Source: Nocardioides cavernae
GTDB taxonomy: Bacteria; Actinomycetota; Actinomycetes; Propionibacteriales; Nocardioidaceae
Assembly: GCF_016907475.1 (NCBI RefSeq)
Contig: NZ_JAFBCA010000001.1
Span: 186,001 to 250,000, forward strand
DNA length: 64,000 nt
Reading direction: 5' to 3'
The notes under the pieces were generated by a model. The model was not told the origin of the DNA, did not search any database, and saw nothing but the letters and a program-made list of their open reading frames with translations. Positions within the stretch are counted from its first letter, which is position 1, and each line of letters starts with the position of its first letter. The position numbers and the translations under genes are program-made. Positions 1 through 8,086 of this stretch are shown piece after piece.

Positions 1-1
1 G

Positions 2-694
2 CTCCTGGACGGCTCGGCGGACATCGAGGCCCGGGCCGTGCTGGTCGCCAGCGGCGTGTCCTACCGACGCCTGGGAGCACCCGGGCTGGACGAGGTCGTC
101 GGGCGCGGGCTCTACTACGGCGCCAGCGCGAGCGAGGCGGTGCAGACGGCCGGAGAGGACGTCTACGTCGTGGGTGCGGCCAACTCCGCCGGGCAGGCAG
201 CGCTGAACTTCGCCCGCTACGCGGCGCGGGTCGTGCTGGTGGTGCGCAGCGACTCCCTCGAGACATCCATGTCGCAGTACCTCGTCGGCCGGATCCTGGC
301 CGCGCCCACGATCGAGGTGCGGCTGCAGACCGAGGTCGTCGGAGCCCGCGGCGACGGGCACCTCGAGGCGATCACGCTGTGCGACCGCGCCGCGGGACGC
401 GTCGAGGAGGTCGAGACCGGGTGGGTGTTCGTCTTCATCGGGGCGGCTCCGCGCACCGACTGGCTGGGCGACGTCGTCTCCCGCGACGACCGGGGCTTCG
501 TGCTGACCGGACCCGACCTCCCGGCCGACGACGATTGGCCGCTGGAGCGCGGCCCCTTCGCGCTGGAGACCAGCGTGCCCGGCGTGTTCGCCGCCGGCGA
601 CGTGCGCCGCGACTCGATGAAGCGGGTCGCGTCGGCCGTCGGCGAGGGGGCGATGTCGGTCTACCTCGTCCACCGTTACCTGGCCACGACATGA
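2..694 (+). CDS. Thioredoxin-reductase-like FAD/NADPH flavoprotein, C-terminal part
   Basis: The reading frame is open from the first bases, so the gene starts left of the window and only the last 230 residues are visible. They hold the NADPH-binding loop VVGAANSAG and the C-terminal FAD motif VFAAGDVR typical of the thioredoxin reductase fold. At the place where thioredoxin reductases carry the redox CxxC, just before the NADPH loop, this protein reads YYGASASEA and has no cysteine, so disulfide reductase activity is unlikely. The stop overlaps the start of the sensor kinase (ATGA). Relatives are often fused to a cyclic-nucleotide or receiver domain at the N-terminus, which cannot be checked here. 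A signalling or electron-transfer role is inference. Confidence 0.8.
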   Translation, partial: LLDGSADIEARAVLVASGVSYRRLGAPGLDEVVGRGLYYGASASEAVQTAGEDVYVVGAANSAGQAALNFARYAARVVLVVRSDSLETSMSQYLVGRILAAPTIEVRLQTEVVGARGDGHLEAITLCDRAAGRVEEVETGWVFVFIGAAPRTDWLGDVVSRDDRGFVLTGPDLPADDDWPLERGPFALETSVPGVFAAGDVRRDSMKRVASAVGEGAMSVYLVHRYLATT

Positions 695-2082
695 CGCTGG
701 CCGACGAGCTGCGTGCCGTCCCGATCCTCGCGGGCTTCACCGACGCGCAGGTGACGCAGCTGGCAGCGGCGGGCACGGAGGAGACGTACGAGCCGGGGGC
801 GCACCTCTTCGACGAGGGCCGCCCGGCCGACGACTGGTGGGTGCTCCTGTCCGGTCGCATCGACCTCGTGCGCCGCATCGGCCACGAGGAGGCGGTGATG
901 GCGACCATGGAGACCGCCGGGCAGTGGGCCGGGGGCTTCCGTGCGTGGGACGAGCACGGCATCTACATGGGGTCGGCGCGGGTGGTCGAGCCGACGCGCG
1001 TCTTCCGACTGACGGCACCCGAGCTGGCACGCGTCGGTGAGGACTGGTTCCCCTTCGCCGTCCACCTGCTGCGCGGCCTCATAGGCACGGCCCGACGCAT
1101 CGAGCACAACGCCCGCCAGCGCGAGGCGCTCGTCGCGCTGGGCACCCTGGCGGCCGGTCTCGCCCACGAGATCAACAACCCGGCCTCAGCGGCCGTCCGG
1201 TCCGTCGGCGCGCTCCAGCAGTCGAGCGACGACACGTTCGCCTCGCTCCAGCAGCTCGCGGGCGAGGGGATCTCGGCGTCCCAGTTCGTCGCTCTCGACG
1301 AGCTGCGCCGCTCGATCGACGTCGCGTCCGCGCCCACCGGGGTCGCCCTCGCCGACCTCGAGGAGTCGCTCCTCGACTGGCTCGGCGAGCACGCCGTCGA
1401 CCGCGACTGGGTGATCGCCCCGGCGCTGGCAGCGGCGGGCGTCTCGCCGGCGTGGCTCGACCGCGTGGCGTCGGCCCTGCCGGGCACCGCCCTCCAGGCC
1501 GGCCTCGAGTGGGTGGCGAGCTCTGTGACGACCGCGGTGCTCATCGCGGAGGCGCAGGACGCCACCCGGCGCATCTCCGACCTCGTCTCCGCCGTGAAGT
1601 CCTACTCCCAGCTCGACCGCGCCGCCGTCCAGGACGTCCGCGTCGTCGACGGCCTGGAGAGCACCCTGATCATGCTCGGCCACAAGCTGCGCGGCGGTGT
1701 CACGGTCGTGCGCGACTACGACGACTCCGTGCCGGCCGTCACGGCGAACCCCGGTGAGCTCAACCAGGTGTGGACCAACCTCATCGACAACGCGGTCGAC
1801 GCGATGGACGGCTCCGGCACCCTCACCCTGCGGACCCACGCGGACGAGCGCCACGTCGTGGTCGAGGTCTGCGACACCGGGGCGGGCATGACCGACGAGG
1901 TCGCCGCCCACGCCTTCGAGCCGTTCTTCACGACCAAGGAGGTCGGCAAGGGGACGGGCCTCGGCCTCGACATCTCGCGGCGGATCGTCGTCGAGCGGCA
2001 CGGCGGGGCGATCGACGTCCGGTCGGAGCCGGGGCACACGGTCGTGGCGGTGCGACTCCCGCGACACGCACCCTCGGGCTGA
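691..2082 (+). CDS. Histidine kinase with N-terminal cyclic-nucleotide-binding-like domain
   Basis: 463 residues, soluble, no membrane segment. Residues about 1-130 look like a cNMP-binding beta barrel. The H-box LAAGLAHEINNP follows with His159 as the phospho-acceptor. The HATPase has an N-box (NLIDNAVDAM, near 363), a G1 box (CDTGAGM) and a G2 box (GKGTGLGLDIS). ATG at 691 was chosen because it overlaps the previous stop as ATGA; the frame upstream is only incidentally open. No receiver domain is attached and no response regulator adjoins, so its partner is unknown. Coupling to the upstream flavoprotein suggests redox or nucleotide sensing, which is inference. Confidence 0.85.
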   Translation: MTLADELRAVPILAGFTDAQVTQLAAAGTEETYEPGAHLFDEGRPADDWWVLLSGRIDLVRRIGHEEAVMATMETAGQWAGGFRAWDEHGIYMGSARVVEPTRVFRLTAPELARVGEDWFPFAVHLLRGLIGTARRIEHNARQREALVALGTLAAGLAHEINNPASAAVRSVGALQQSSDDTFASLQQLAGEGISASQFVALDELRRSIDVASAPTGVALADLEESLLDWLGEHAVDRDWVIAPALAAAGVSPAWLDRVASALPGTALQAGLEWVASSVTTAVLIAEAQDATRRISDLVSAVKSYSQLDRAAVQDVRVVDGLESTLIMLGHKLRGGVTVVRDYDDSVPAVTANPGELNQVWTNLIDNAVDAMDGSGTLTLRTHADERHVVVEVCDTGAGMTDEVAAHAFEPFFTTKEVGKGTGLGLDISRRIVVERHGGAIDVRSEPGHTVVAVRLPRHAPSG

Positions 2083-2089
2083 GGCCGGG

Positions 2090-3016
2090 TCAGCCGGGCA
2101 TCCGCGCGTGCAGCCGCACGTGCGTGCCGGTGCGGTCGGTGCCGACGTCGACGGCCGCGACGAGCTGTCGCGCCAGCCACAGCCCGTAGCCGTGCTCGGA
2201 CGGCTCGGCGGGTGGTAGGACGCCCGCGAGGGGGTCGACGGGCAGGCGGCCGCCGTCCTGGACGTGGCACACCCACATGTCGGCCTCCTCGTAGAGGTGG
2301 ACGAGGGCGGGCGGCGAGCCGTGCAGGAGGGCGTTGGTGAGCACCTCGGTGAGCGCGAGCTCGACGTCGGCGGCCAGGTCCGGGTCGAGTCCGATCTCAG
2401 CGCCGCGCGCGCGGACCAGCCGGCGGGTCGCCGCGAGGTCGGAGTGGCGGGAGCACTCGAGGGTGGTGGCCCCCGGGGGCGGCGGCGCCACGTCCGACAG
2501 GCCGGCCAGGACGGCCATCGGATCCGCGAAGGCGGGGTTCGGGGCCACGCTCCCCTCGACCCGCAGGCCGTTGTGGGCGTGCCGTGCGATGTCGAGGAGG
2601 TCCGACGGCAGCCGGCCCGCGTCGTAGGGGCACAGGAGGTCGACCGCCGCCTCGGCGAAGACCACGTTGATCGCGGACTCGAGCCGGCGGTAGTCGACGA
2701 GCTCGGCAGGCGAGCGTGTCTCCAGGGTCTGCTCGGCGATCACGCAGGAGCGGACCTCCGGCGCCTCGGCCGCGAAGTCGAGGAGGACGCGGTAGGCCCT
2801 CCACTGCGGCTCGTAGGCGATGTCGTCCTCGACGAACGTGACCTCGGCCGCGTCGCGACCGAGCTCGGACTGCAGCAGCTCCAGACGCGACGGCGGCGCC
2901 ATGACCAGGGCGCGGTGCCCCTGCTCGAGGCCGTCGCGCACGAAGCTCCCGGCCTCCGACGCGTAGTGACGGTCGCTGTCGTAGAGGAGGCTCGTGTGCG
3001 TGGCTGGCATGGTCAT
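2090..3016 (-). CDS. MEDS-domain protein with anti-sigma-type ATPase domain
   Basis: 308 residues. The N-terminal half (about 1-165) matches the MEDS sensory domain (DcmR-like, a RecA-like fold): opening LLYDSDRHYASEAGSFV, then a LLCPYDAGRL stretch. The C-terminal half (about 180-308) is an RsbW/HATPase_c_2-type domain with ALTEVLTNALLHG as the N-box and GYGLWLARQL as the G-box. Such proteins are thought to act as serine kinases or anti-sigma factors in partner switching. It starts inside the end of the upstream MEDS-STAS gene (ATGA overlap), so the two are translationally coupled and probably partners. No sigma factor adjoins, so the target is unknown. Confidence 0.82.
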   Translation of the reverse strand: MTMPATHTSLLYDSDRHYASEAGSFVRDGLEQGHRALVMAPPSRLELLQSELGRDAAEVTFVEDDIAYEPQWRAYRVLLDFAAEAPEVRSCVIAEQTLETRSPAELVDYRRLESAINVVFAEAAVDLLCPYDAGRLPSDLLDIARHAHNGLRVEGSVAPNPAFADPMAVLAGLSDVAPPPPGATTLECSRHSDLAATRRLVRARGAEIGLDPDLAADVELALTEVLTNALLHGSPPALVHLYEEADMWVCHVQDGGRLPVDPLAGVLPPAEPSEHGYGLWLARQLVAAVDVGTDRTGTHVRLHARMPG

Positions 3017-3876
3017 GGCTCGAGCCTCAATCTTTCGTGCCCGAGACCGGTGGCGTCAAGGATGCGGCGTACGACGGCCGGCACGCGCGCCAGCACGAGC
3101 TGGCCTCCCTCGGGGAGGGCGGCGGCGATGGAGCGGAGGCGGGCGACCGTGCCCGCATCGGCGAACGTCACGCCCTCCAGGTCGACGCGCAGCCTCGGTG
3201 TCACCGCGGCACGCGAGAGCACCAGCCGATGGAGGAGCCGGCGGTTGGTCACGTCCACCTCTCCCGTGACGCGCACGCCCCACGGCTCGTCCACCGCGAG
3301 GAACGTGGCGATGGGGGAGACCTCGAACGCGGGGGCCAGGCCGTCGTGCTCGCGCGCGATCGTCGCTGTCTCGCCGGACTCGAGCCGGCTCGTGTCGTAG
3401 AGGCAGACCGAGCTGACCTGCAGCTCGCGCTGGAGGCGCGTGGACATCCGCTCCCAGGCCGCCACGTCGTCCACGGAGCCCAGCAGCGCGGCGAGGTCGT
3501 CCATCCGGGCGGCGACGCGGAGGCGGGGGAACCCGCGCTTCTGCGCCTGCTGTGCCGCGAGCCGGAAGCCGTCGGCGACCGTGTCGAGGTGCTCGGGCCG
3601 CGACGATCCGTAGGCGTCCTCGAACGAGCTGGTCAGGAGCTGGCCGGTGGCGAGGGCGTGCCCTGTGTCGAGGTGCTCCGACAGGCTCCGGACGAGGCCG
3701 TCGACCTGGTCCTCGGAGGCGACGTAGAGAAGCTGGTCGCCAGCGGCGAGGCCCTGCCCGACGAAGGTCGCGGCGACCCGGCCGAGCGTGGTCGCGTCGG
3801 GTTCGAGCGCGCACAGGTGCGTCCCCGGCTCGAGCGAACCGAGGTCGGCAGACGCGCGGTGTGACCCGAGAATCAT
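3013..3876 (-). CDS. MEDS-domain protein with C-terminal STAS domain
   Basis: 287 residues. The MEDS domain covers about residues 10-180 (PGTHLCALEPDATTLGRVAATF, then VSSVCLYDTSRL). A STAS domain of the anti-anti-sigma class covers about 195-287, with VDLEGVTFADAGTVARL at the site where the phosphorylatable Ser/Thr usually lies; here Asp-Ala precede Gly, so the phospho-site needs checking. It is the first gene of a two-gene operon with the MEDS-ATPase protein, giving a matched antagonist and kinase pair. A -10 like TACATT (minus strand, 3888-3883) ends 6 nt before the ATG, so the mRNA may be leaderless. Confidence 0.8.
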   Translation of the reverse strand: MILGSHRASADLGSLEPGTHLCALEPDATTLGRVAATFVGQGLAAGDQLLYVASEDQVDGLVRSLSEHLDTGHALATGQLLTSSFEDAYGSSRPEHLDTVADGFRLAAQQAQKRGFPRLRVAARMDDLAALLGSVDDVAAWERMSTRLQRELQVSSVCLYDTSRLESGETATIAREHDGLAPAFEVSPIATFLAVDEPWGVRVTGEVDVTNRRLLHRLVLSRAAVTPRLRVDLEGVTFADAGTVARLRSIAAALPEGGQLVLARVPAVVRRILDATGLGHERLRLEP

Positions 3877-3949
3877 TGGCCCAATGTAGGACCACGAAGC
3901 GGTGCGGAACCCGCAGTTTCGTCGGAATATTGGCGTGGCGGCCCCGCGC

Positions 3950-4999
3950 TCACCTGCGCAGCAGCAACGCCGAGTCGCCGAACTCGTGCCAGAGGTAGCC
4001 CTCGGCGACCGCAGCGTCGTACGCCGCCTGCGTGAGGCGCGCGCCCGCGACGGCCTCGACGAGCAGGAGGTGCGACGCCATCGGGTCGTGCCAGCCGGTG
4101 ACGAGGCCGTCCACGACCCGGGGTGGGGCGGCAGGCGTGACGACCCGGTCCGTCCATCCGCGACCTGCGACCACGGTCGACCCGCGCACGGTGGACTCGA
4201 CCGCGCGGGTCGCCGTGGTCCCGACGGCGACGACGCGCCCGCCGTTGGCCCGCGCCTGGTTGATGACGCGCGCGGTCGTGGGCGTGACCTCGAACCACTC
4301 CGGGCCGGGCGCCTCTCCGACTTCCTGCGACGACACCCCGGTGTGCAGCGTGACGGGCGCGACCTGGACGCCCGCGGTGACCAGCCGGGTGACGAGCTCG
4401 TGGGTGAACGGCCGCGCGGCCGACGCCATCTCGGCGCTGCCGGGCCGCGTCCCGAACACGGTCTGGTAGTCCTCGAGCGGGTAGCGATGGTCGAGGTAGC
4501 CGTAGGCGATGGGGCGGCCGTTCCAGGCGAGCTGCCGGTCCAGGTCGCCGCGCACCGACGCGCGCCAGAGCCGGTTGCCGGTGCCCGTCGGGGACGACGC
4601 CGCGCCGGGCCACGGCTCGCGGAGGACCAGGCGTACGTCGCCGATACGCACCACCTCGCCGGTGCTCGCGGTCAGGAGCGCCCGGGCCGCGTCGGGCGCG
4701 GTCCGCATCTCGACGACGGCGTCGCCGTCGTCGAGGCGGTGCGCGACGTGGACCACGACCGGGCGCCCGTCGAGGTCGGCGTCGACCTCGGCAGCGACCG
4801 TGGCCGACGTGTTGACGACCAGCACGTCGCCCGCGCGCAGGTGGTCGGGCAGGTCGCGGAAGCGTCCGTGCGACAGGCCGTCCGGTGTCGCCACCAGCAG
4901 GCGCACCTCGTCACGCGCGAGGCCGCGGTCCTCGGCCGGCTGCGGGGCGAAGGCCGATGGTGAGAAGCGGGTGTGCGGCGTCTCGTGCAGGAGCGTCAT
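3950..4999 (-). CDS. queA: S-adenosylmethionine:tRNA ribosyltransferase-isomerase family protein (QueA-like)
   Basis: 349 residues, from the ATG at 4999 that overlaps the SDR stop (ATGA); the frame is open further upstream but that stretch is shadow. QueA transfers the ribosyl part of SAM to preQ1 in tRNA to make epoxyqueuosine. Family landmarks are VTLHTGVSSQE, the VGTTATRAVES loop and the C-terminal WHEFGDSALLL end (canonical YRFxSYGDAMLI). It belongs to the divergent, shorter actinobacterial branch. No other queuosine gene is in the window, so its substrate is not proven. It is the second gene of the SoxR-controlled SDR operon. Confidence 0.82.
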   Translation of the reverse strand: MTLLHETPHTRFSPSAFAPQPAEDRGLARDEVRLLVATPDGLSHGRFRDLPDHLRAGDVLVVNTSATVAAEVDADLDGRPVVVHVAHRLDDGDAVVEMRTAPDAARALLTASTGEVVRIGDVRLVLREPWPGAASSPTGTGNRLWRASVRGDLDRQLAWNGRPIAYGYLDHRYPLEDYQTVFGTRPGSAEMASAARPFTHELVTRLVTAGVQVAPVTLHTGVSSQEVGEAPGPEWFEVTPTTARVINQARANGGRVVAVGTTATRAVESTVRGSTVVAGRGWTDRVVTPAAPPRVVDGLVTGWHDPMASHLLLVEAVAGARLTQAAYDAAVAEGYLWHEFGDSALLLRR

Positions 5000-5694
5000 C
5001 CCAGGACTCCTCCGAGGTCGGCAGCGGCGTACCGACCCGACTCCGGCCGCGCCTCCACCAGCGCGAGGAGGCGCGGTACGACGGTCTCCGGCAGCGGCCG
5101 GTCCGAGATGTCCTCGCCGGGGAAGGCGTCCTGGTGCATCGCCGTCCGCATGTCGCCGGGGTCGACGGCGTAGGCCCGCAGGCCGGTCTCGGCGGCGTAG
5201 GTCAGGGTCACGTGGTCGAGCGCCGCCTTGCTGGCGCCGTAGAGCCCCCACGTCTCGTAGTGCTGGACCGCCGCGTCCGAGCTGATCGACAGCAGCACGC
5301 CGTCCGCCTCGCGCAGCCACGGCAGGAGCGCCGACGTGAGGACCAGCGGGCCGCCGATGTTGGTCCGCCAGACGTGCATGAGGTCGGGGATGTCGACCTC
5401 GGCCAGCGGGCGCATCGGCAGCGGGCCCAGGGTGCTGGCGTTGTGGACCAGGAGGTCGAGCCGACCGTGGCGCTCCACCTCCGTCCGGAGGCGGTCGCGG
5501 TGGTCGGCGTCGGTGAGGTCGCCGACGACCACCGTCACCGCCTCGGGGAGCGCTGCACCCTTGAACTTCTCCTCGCTGCGCCCGTCCGTGATCACCTGCC
5601 AGCCCTGCCTCGCCAGCCCGGCGCTCAGCGCCAGCCCCAGCCCGGTCGATCCCCCGGTGACCAGTGCCACCATTCCCGTCGTCTTCGTCGTCAT
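4996..5694 (-). CDS. Short-chain dehydrogenase/reductase
   Basis: 232 residues. A classical SDR: nucleotide loop TGGSTGLG near the N-terminus, NAS-type motif (HNASTLGP), catalytic Ser in SISSDAAVQHYE, and YGASK as the catalytic Tyr-Lys pair. The substrate cannot be told. ATG at 5694 is preferred over a TTG at 5709 because the -10 element AACCAT ends 6 nt upstream of it, giving a leaderless transcript from the SoxR-type promoter. It diverges from soxR and overlaps queA. SDR oxidoreductases are known SoxR targets in other actinobacteria such as Streptomyces. Confidence 0.88.
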   Translation of the reverse strand: MTTKTTGMVALVTGGSTGLGLALSAGLARQGWQVITDGRSEEKFKGAALPEAVTVVVGDLTDADHRDRLRTEVERHGRLDLLVHNASTLGPLPMRPLAEVDIPDLMHVWRTNIGGPLVLTSALLPWLREADGVLLSISSDAAVQHYETWGLYGASKAALDHVTLTYAAETGLRAYAVDPGDMRTAMHQDAFPGEDISDRPLPETVVPRLLALVEARPESGRYAAADLGGVLG

Positions 5695-5700
5695 GGCACC

Positions 5701-5732
5701 ATGGTTCAAGTTAAAGTGAACTTGAGTTCAAG
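5701..5732 (-). promoter_or_regulatory. SoxR-type operator and promoter between soxR and the SDR gene
   Basis: Reading toward the SDR gene: TTGAAC at 5731-5726, a 19-bp spacer, then AACCAT at 5706-5701, six bases before the ATG. The spacer carries a perfect inverted repeat TCAAGTT-N6-AACTTGA (5706-5725 on the plus strand). The 19-bp spacer with a dyad between -35 and -10 is the hallmark of promoters activated by MerR-family proteins, and the half-site resembles the SoxR box. The soxR ribosome-binding site follows directly on the other side, so binding probably also controls soxR. Confidence 0.85.
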
Positions 5733-5743
5733 GGGTGAGCACG

Positions 5744-6214
5744 ATGGATGGTAGAGACCTGCTCCCGATGGGAGAGATCTCGCGGCGCAGCGGCTTCGCC
5801 GCGTCGGCGATCCGCTACTACGAGGCCGAGGGGCTCATCGAGGCACACCGGTCCGGTGGCGGTCAGCGACGGTTCGAGCGGAACGTGCTGCGGCGGCTGG
5901 CCTTCATCCGCGCGGCGTCCAACGTCGGCCTCACCATCGAGGAGATCCGCGAGGAGCTGGGCCGGTTGCCCGGCAACCGCACCCCGACGAAGGCCGACTG
6001 GCAGCGCATCTCCCGGCACTGGGGCCGCCGTCTCGACGAGCAGATCGCGGCGTTGCAGCGGCTCAAGAGCGGCCTCGACGGCTGCATCGGCTGCGGCTGC
6101 CTGAGCCTGCGGTCCTGTGTCTTCTCCAACCCCGACGACGTCCACGGCGAGCGCGGGTCGGGCGCCCGGCTGCTGCCCGACTCCCTGCGCCGACCGCACC
6201 CGACGAGGCGCTAG
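5744..6214 (+). CDS. soxR: Redox-sensing MerR-family activator SoxR
   Basis: 156 residues. An N-terminal MerR winged helix (MGEISRRSGFAASAIRYYEAEG) is followed by a dimerisation helix and the [2Fe-2S] ligands Cys114, Cys117, Cys119 and Cys125 in the spacing C-x2-C-x-C-x5-C, as in E. coli SoxR. It activates promoters when the cluster is oxidised, for example by redox-cycling compounds. ATG at 5744 has AAGGGG 8 nt upstream; an in-frame GTG at 5735 overlaps that site and is less likely. It diverges from its probable target, the SDR-queA operon, and converges on the SRPBCC gene with shared stop bases CTAG. Confidence 0.95.
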   Translation: MDGRDLLPMGEISRRSGFAASAIRYYEAEGLIEAHRSGGGQRRFERNVLRRLAFIRAASNVGLTIEEIREELGRLPGNRTPTKADWQRISRHWGRRLDEQIAALQRLKSGLDGCIGCGCLSLRSCVFSNPDDVHGERGSGARLLPDSLRRPHPTRR

Positions 6215-6666
6215 GCGAAGGAGCGCACGAGCGCGTCCATGGTCGCCGTCCGCTCACGGTGGGCGATGATCCTCAGCACCGGCGTACCGAGCGCGCGGAT
6301 GCCGTTGGCCCGCAGCCGCACGTCATGTCGTACGAGCGTCGCCCCCTCGCCGACTGCCTCGAGGGTGTAGCCGGGCCAGCCCTCCATCCTCGTCCGTCCC
6401 GACGAGCTGCGGTCCCACCAGTGGTAGACGACCCGGTTCGGGGCGTCGAGCTCGGCGATCTCGCCCGGCATCGTCCCCATCCGGGTGCGGTCCTCGTAGG
6501 TCGTGCCCACGACCACCGGGCCGGGCGACGTCTGCCGCGTCCCGCGCAGGATGCTGCCCCGCCCGAGCACCCACGCGTTGTGCCCCTCGATGTCGGCGAG
6601 TCGGGCGAAGACCTCGCCGATCGGCGCCGCGACCGTGCGCTCGATCTCGAACTCGACGTCGCCCAT
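6211..6666 (-). CDS. SRPBCC (START-like) family protein
   Basis: 151 residues with the polyketide cyclase/dehydrase-type SRPBCC pattern: EIERTVAAPIGEVFARLADIEGHNAW at the N-terminus (split by the usual Pro-Ile-Glu-Val turn), a central beta sheet (GTTYEDRTRMG, PNRVVYHWW) and a long C-terminal helix. This fold forms a hydrophobic ligand cavity; the ligand is unknown. It converges on soxR and the last four bases, CTAG, give both genes their TAG stop. Confidence 0.8.
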   Translation of the reverse strand: MGDVEFEIERTVAAPIGEVFARLADIEGHNAWVLGRGSILRGTRQTSPGPVVVGTTYEDRTRMGTMPGEIAELDAPNRVVYHWWDRSSSGRTRMEGWPGYTLEAVGEGATLVRHDVRLRANGIRALGTPVLRIIAHRERTATMDALVRSFA

Positions 6667-6734
6667 CTCGCCATGATCGGCCAGCGCCGACCGGCGCTCA
6701 AGCCCGGTCCAGCCCGATCGACGAGGATGCGGGC

Positions 6735-7154
6735 GTGACCGACTACGCGATCCGCACCGACCTCGCCGCCATGGACCTCGACCTCGTCCACGACTGGCTC
6801 AGCACCGACGCGTACTGGTCCCTGGGGCGCAGCCGCGAGGCCGTCGCGACGGCCGCGGAGCACTCGCTGAACGTCGGCGCCTTCACCGAGGACGGCCGGC
6901 AGGTGGCGTACGCCCGCGTCGTCACGGACCACGCCACCTTCGCCTGGCTGTGCGACGTGTACGTCGACCGCGACCACCGCGGACGCGGGCTGGGCAATCG
7001 GCTGGTCGCCGCGGTCGCGCAGCGTGTCGACGAGCTCGGCGTCGGCCGCACCCTGCTCAAGACCAGGGACGCCCACGATGTCTATGCGGGCCACGGCTTC
7101 GAGCCGGTGCCCGACCCGGACCTCTGGATGATCAGGACTCCCCCGTCAGCGTGA
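6735..7154 (+). CDS. GNAT-family N-acetyltransferase
   Basis: 139 residues. The acetyl-CoA pyrophosphate loop is clear: VYVDRDHRGRGLGNRLV (motif A, R/Q-x-x-G-x-G/A), followed by DAHDVYAGHGFEPV (motif B, Y-x-x-x-GF). The protein is short and close to the YhbS/PhnO-like stand-alone type; the substrate is unknown. The GTG start lies 6 nt after GAGGAT, a possible -10 for a leaderless mRNA. The 3' end overlaps the convergent VOC gene by 23 nt. Confidence 0.85.
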   Translation: MTDYAIRTDLAAMDLDLVHDWLSTDAYWSLGRSREAVATAAEHSLNVGAFTEDGRQVAYARVVTDHATFAWLCDVYVDRDHRGRGLGNRLVAAVAQRVDELGVGRTLLKTRDAHDVYAGHGFEPVPDPDLWMIRTPPSA

Positions 7155-7542
7155 ACAGCGTCAGCTGCATGCCGTCCGGTGCGGCGACGCGAGCGTTGCG
7201 GTCGCCCCACGGGGTGTCCACCGCGGGCGCGACAGCCGTGGCGCCGGCGGCCACCAGCGTCGAGGCAGCGGCGTCGGCGTCCGGCACCTGGAGTGCCAGG
7301 CGGACCTTGCCCGAGACCCGCTCCCCCACCTCGAGGTCGTCGACCATCGCGGCCTGCGCCTCGTCGAAGAGCTCGAGCGTCGCGCGGCCGGCGTCGAGCA
7401 GCAGCACCCGCCCCCGGTCGCTGCTCCAGTCGGCCACCTCGGGCAGGCCGAGCGCGTCGCGGTAGAGACGTACGGCAGCGTCGAAGTCGTCGACGGTCAG
7501 GGTGATCCGGAGCTCCTGGACGGCGATCTGGGCATCGGTCAT
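7132..7542 (-). CDS. VOC-superfamily (glyoxalase/dioxygenase fold) protein
   Basis: 136 residues, two beta-alpha-beta-beta-beta modules: LRITLTVDDFDAAVRLYRDA for the first and LALQVPDADAAASTLVAAG for the second, ending DPDG-like (VAAPDGMQLTLFTL). Metal ligands are not clear, so antibiotic resistance or a lyase role cannot be assigned. The start overlaps the stop of the upstream secreted protein (ATGA). It also has its own MerR-type promoter inside that gene with the -10 seven bases before the ATG, so it is probably inducible. Confidence 0.85.
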   Translation of the reverse strand: MTDAQIAVQELRITLTVDDFDAAVRLYRDALGLPEVADWSSDRGRVLLLDAGRATLELFDEAQAAMVDDLEVGERVSGKVRLALQVPDADAAASTLVAAGATAVAPAVDTPWGDRNARVAAPDGMQLTLFTLTGES

Positions 7543-8033
7543 GGAGTCGATCGTGGGGCCTCGGGTGCACCTGAGGTCAAGACCCTGCCCGGGCCGATGT
7601 GGAAGCTGCCGATCACGGTGACGCCGTCCTGCGCGTAGAGCGGGATGTCGCGGCCTGCCGGGTCGACGTCGGCCATGTCGGCCGCCGCCTCCTCCGGGCT
7701 GCGCGGCAGGTCCTGCTGCCGGTCGGAGGCTCGGACGAAGCCGCACCTCCCGTTGGTGCCGTAGGCGGCGACCAGGTCGGGCCCCGGGTCGTCCTCGTCG
7801 ATGCCGGCGCCGGAGCCGTAGGACATGCCGTTCTCGTTGACCGGGTAGGGCGGCGCCATCGCGGCCTGGGGACAGTCCTCGAAGACCACCTCCTCGTCGC
7901 GGTGCGCGCTCGGGTCGATCGCGCGGACCATCGGCTGCGGACCGTCGGGCGACGCCACCACCTGGTGCAGCTGCATGCCGCCGAAGAAGCCGACGAGGAG
8001 CGCGGCCGCGCCAGCCAGGACCCGTCTGCTCAC
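7539..8033 (-). CDS. Membrane-anchored extracytoplasmic protein of unknown function
   Basis: 164 residues. I do not recognise the family. GTG at 8033 is chosen because GGAGG lies upstream. The N-terminus (RRVLAGAAALLVGFFGGMQL) is a signal peptide or single membrane anchor. The rest is hydrophilic with two cysteines (FEDCPQAAM and GRCGFVRAS) that could form a disulfide outside the cell, and a C-terminal stretch (YAQDGVTVIGSFHIG) that recalls a small beta domain. It lies between the nitrate reductase genes and the VOC gene, which starts within its last codons. Confidence 0.7.
   Translation of the reverse strand: MSRRVLAGAAALLVGFFGGMQLHQVVASPDGPQPMVRAIDPSAHRDEEVVFEDCPQAAMAPPYPVNENGMSYGSGAGIDEDDPGPDLVAAYGTNGRCGFVRASDRQQDLPRSPEEAAADMADVDPAGRDIPLYAQDGVTVIGSFHIGPGRVLTSGAPEAPRSTP
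7550..7580 (-). promoter_or_regulatory. MerR-type promoter of the VOC gene
   Basis: On the minus strand TTGACC (7580-7575) is followed by exactly 19 bases and then CACGAT (7555-7550), and seven bases later by the ATG at 7542. The spacer contains an imperfect palindrome (CCTCAGGTGCAC then CCGAGG). It matches 20 of 22 operator positions of the promoter at 40037-40067. The whole element lies within the coding sequence of the preceding gene. No MerR gene other than soxR is nearby, and the half-site differs from the SoxR one. Confidence 0.7.
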
Positions 8034-8086
8034 CTGCCACCCTCCTCCGGTACCCCCGTGGGACGCGGCGACGTGCGGAGAAGTTG

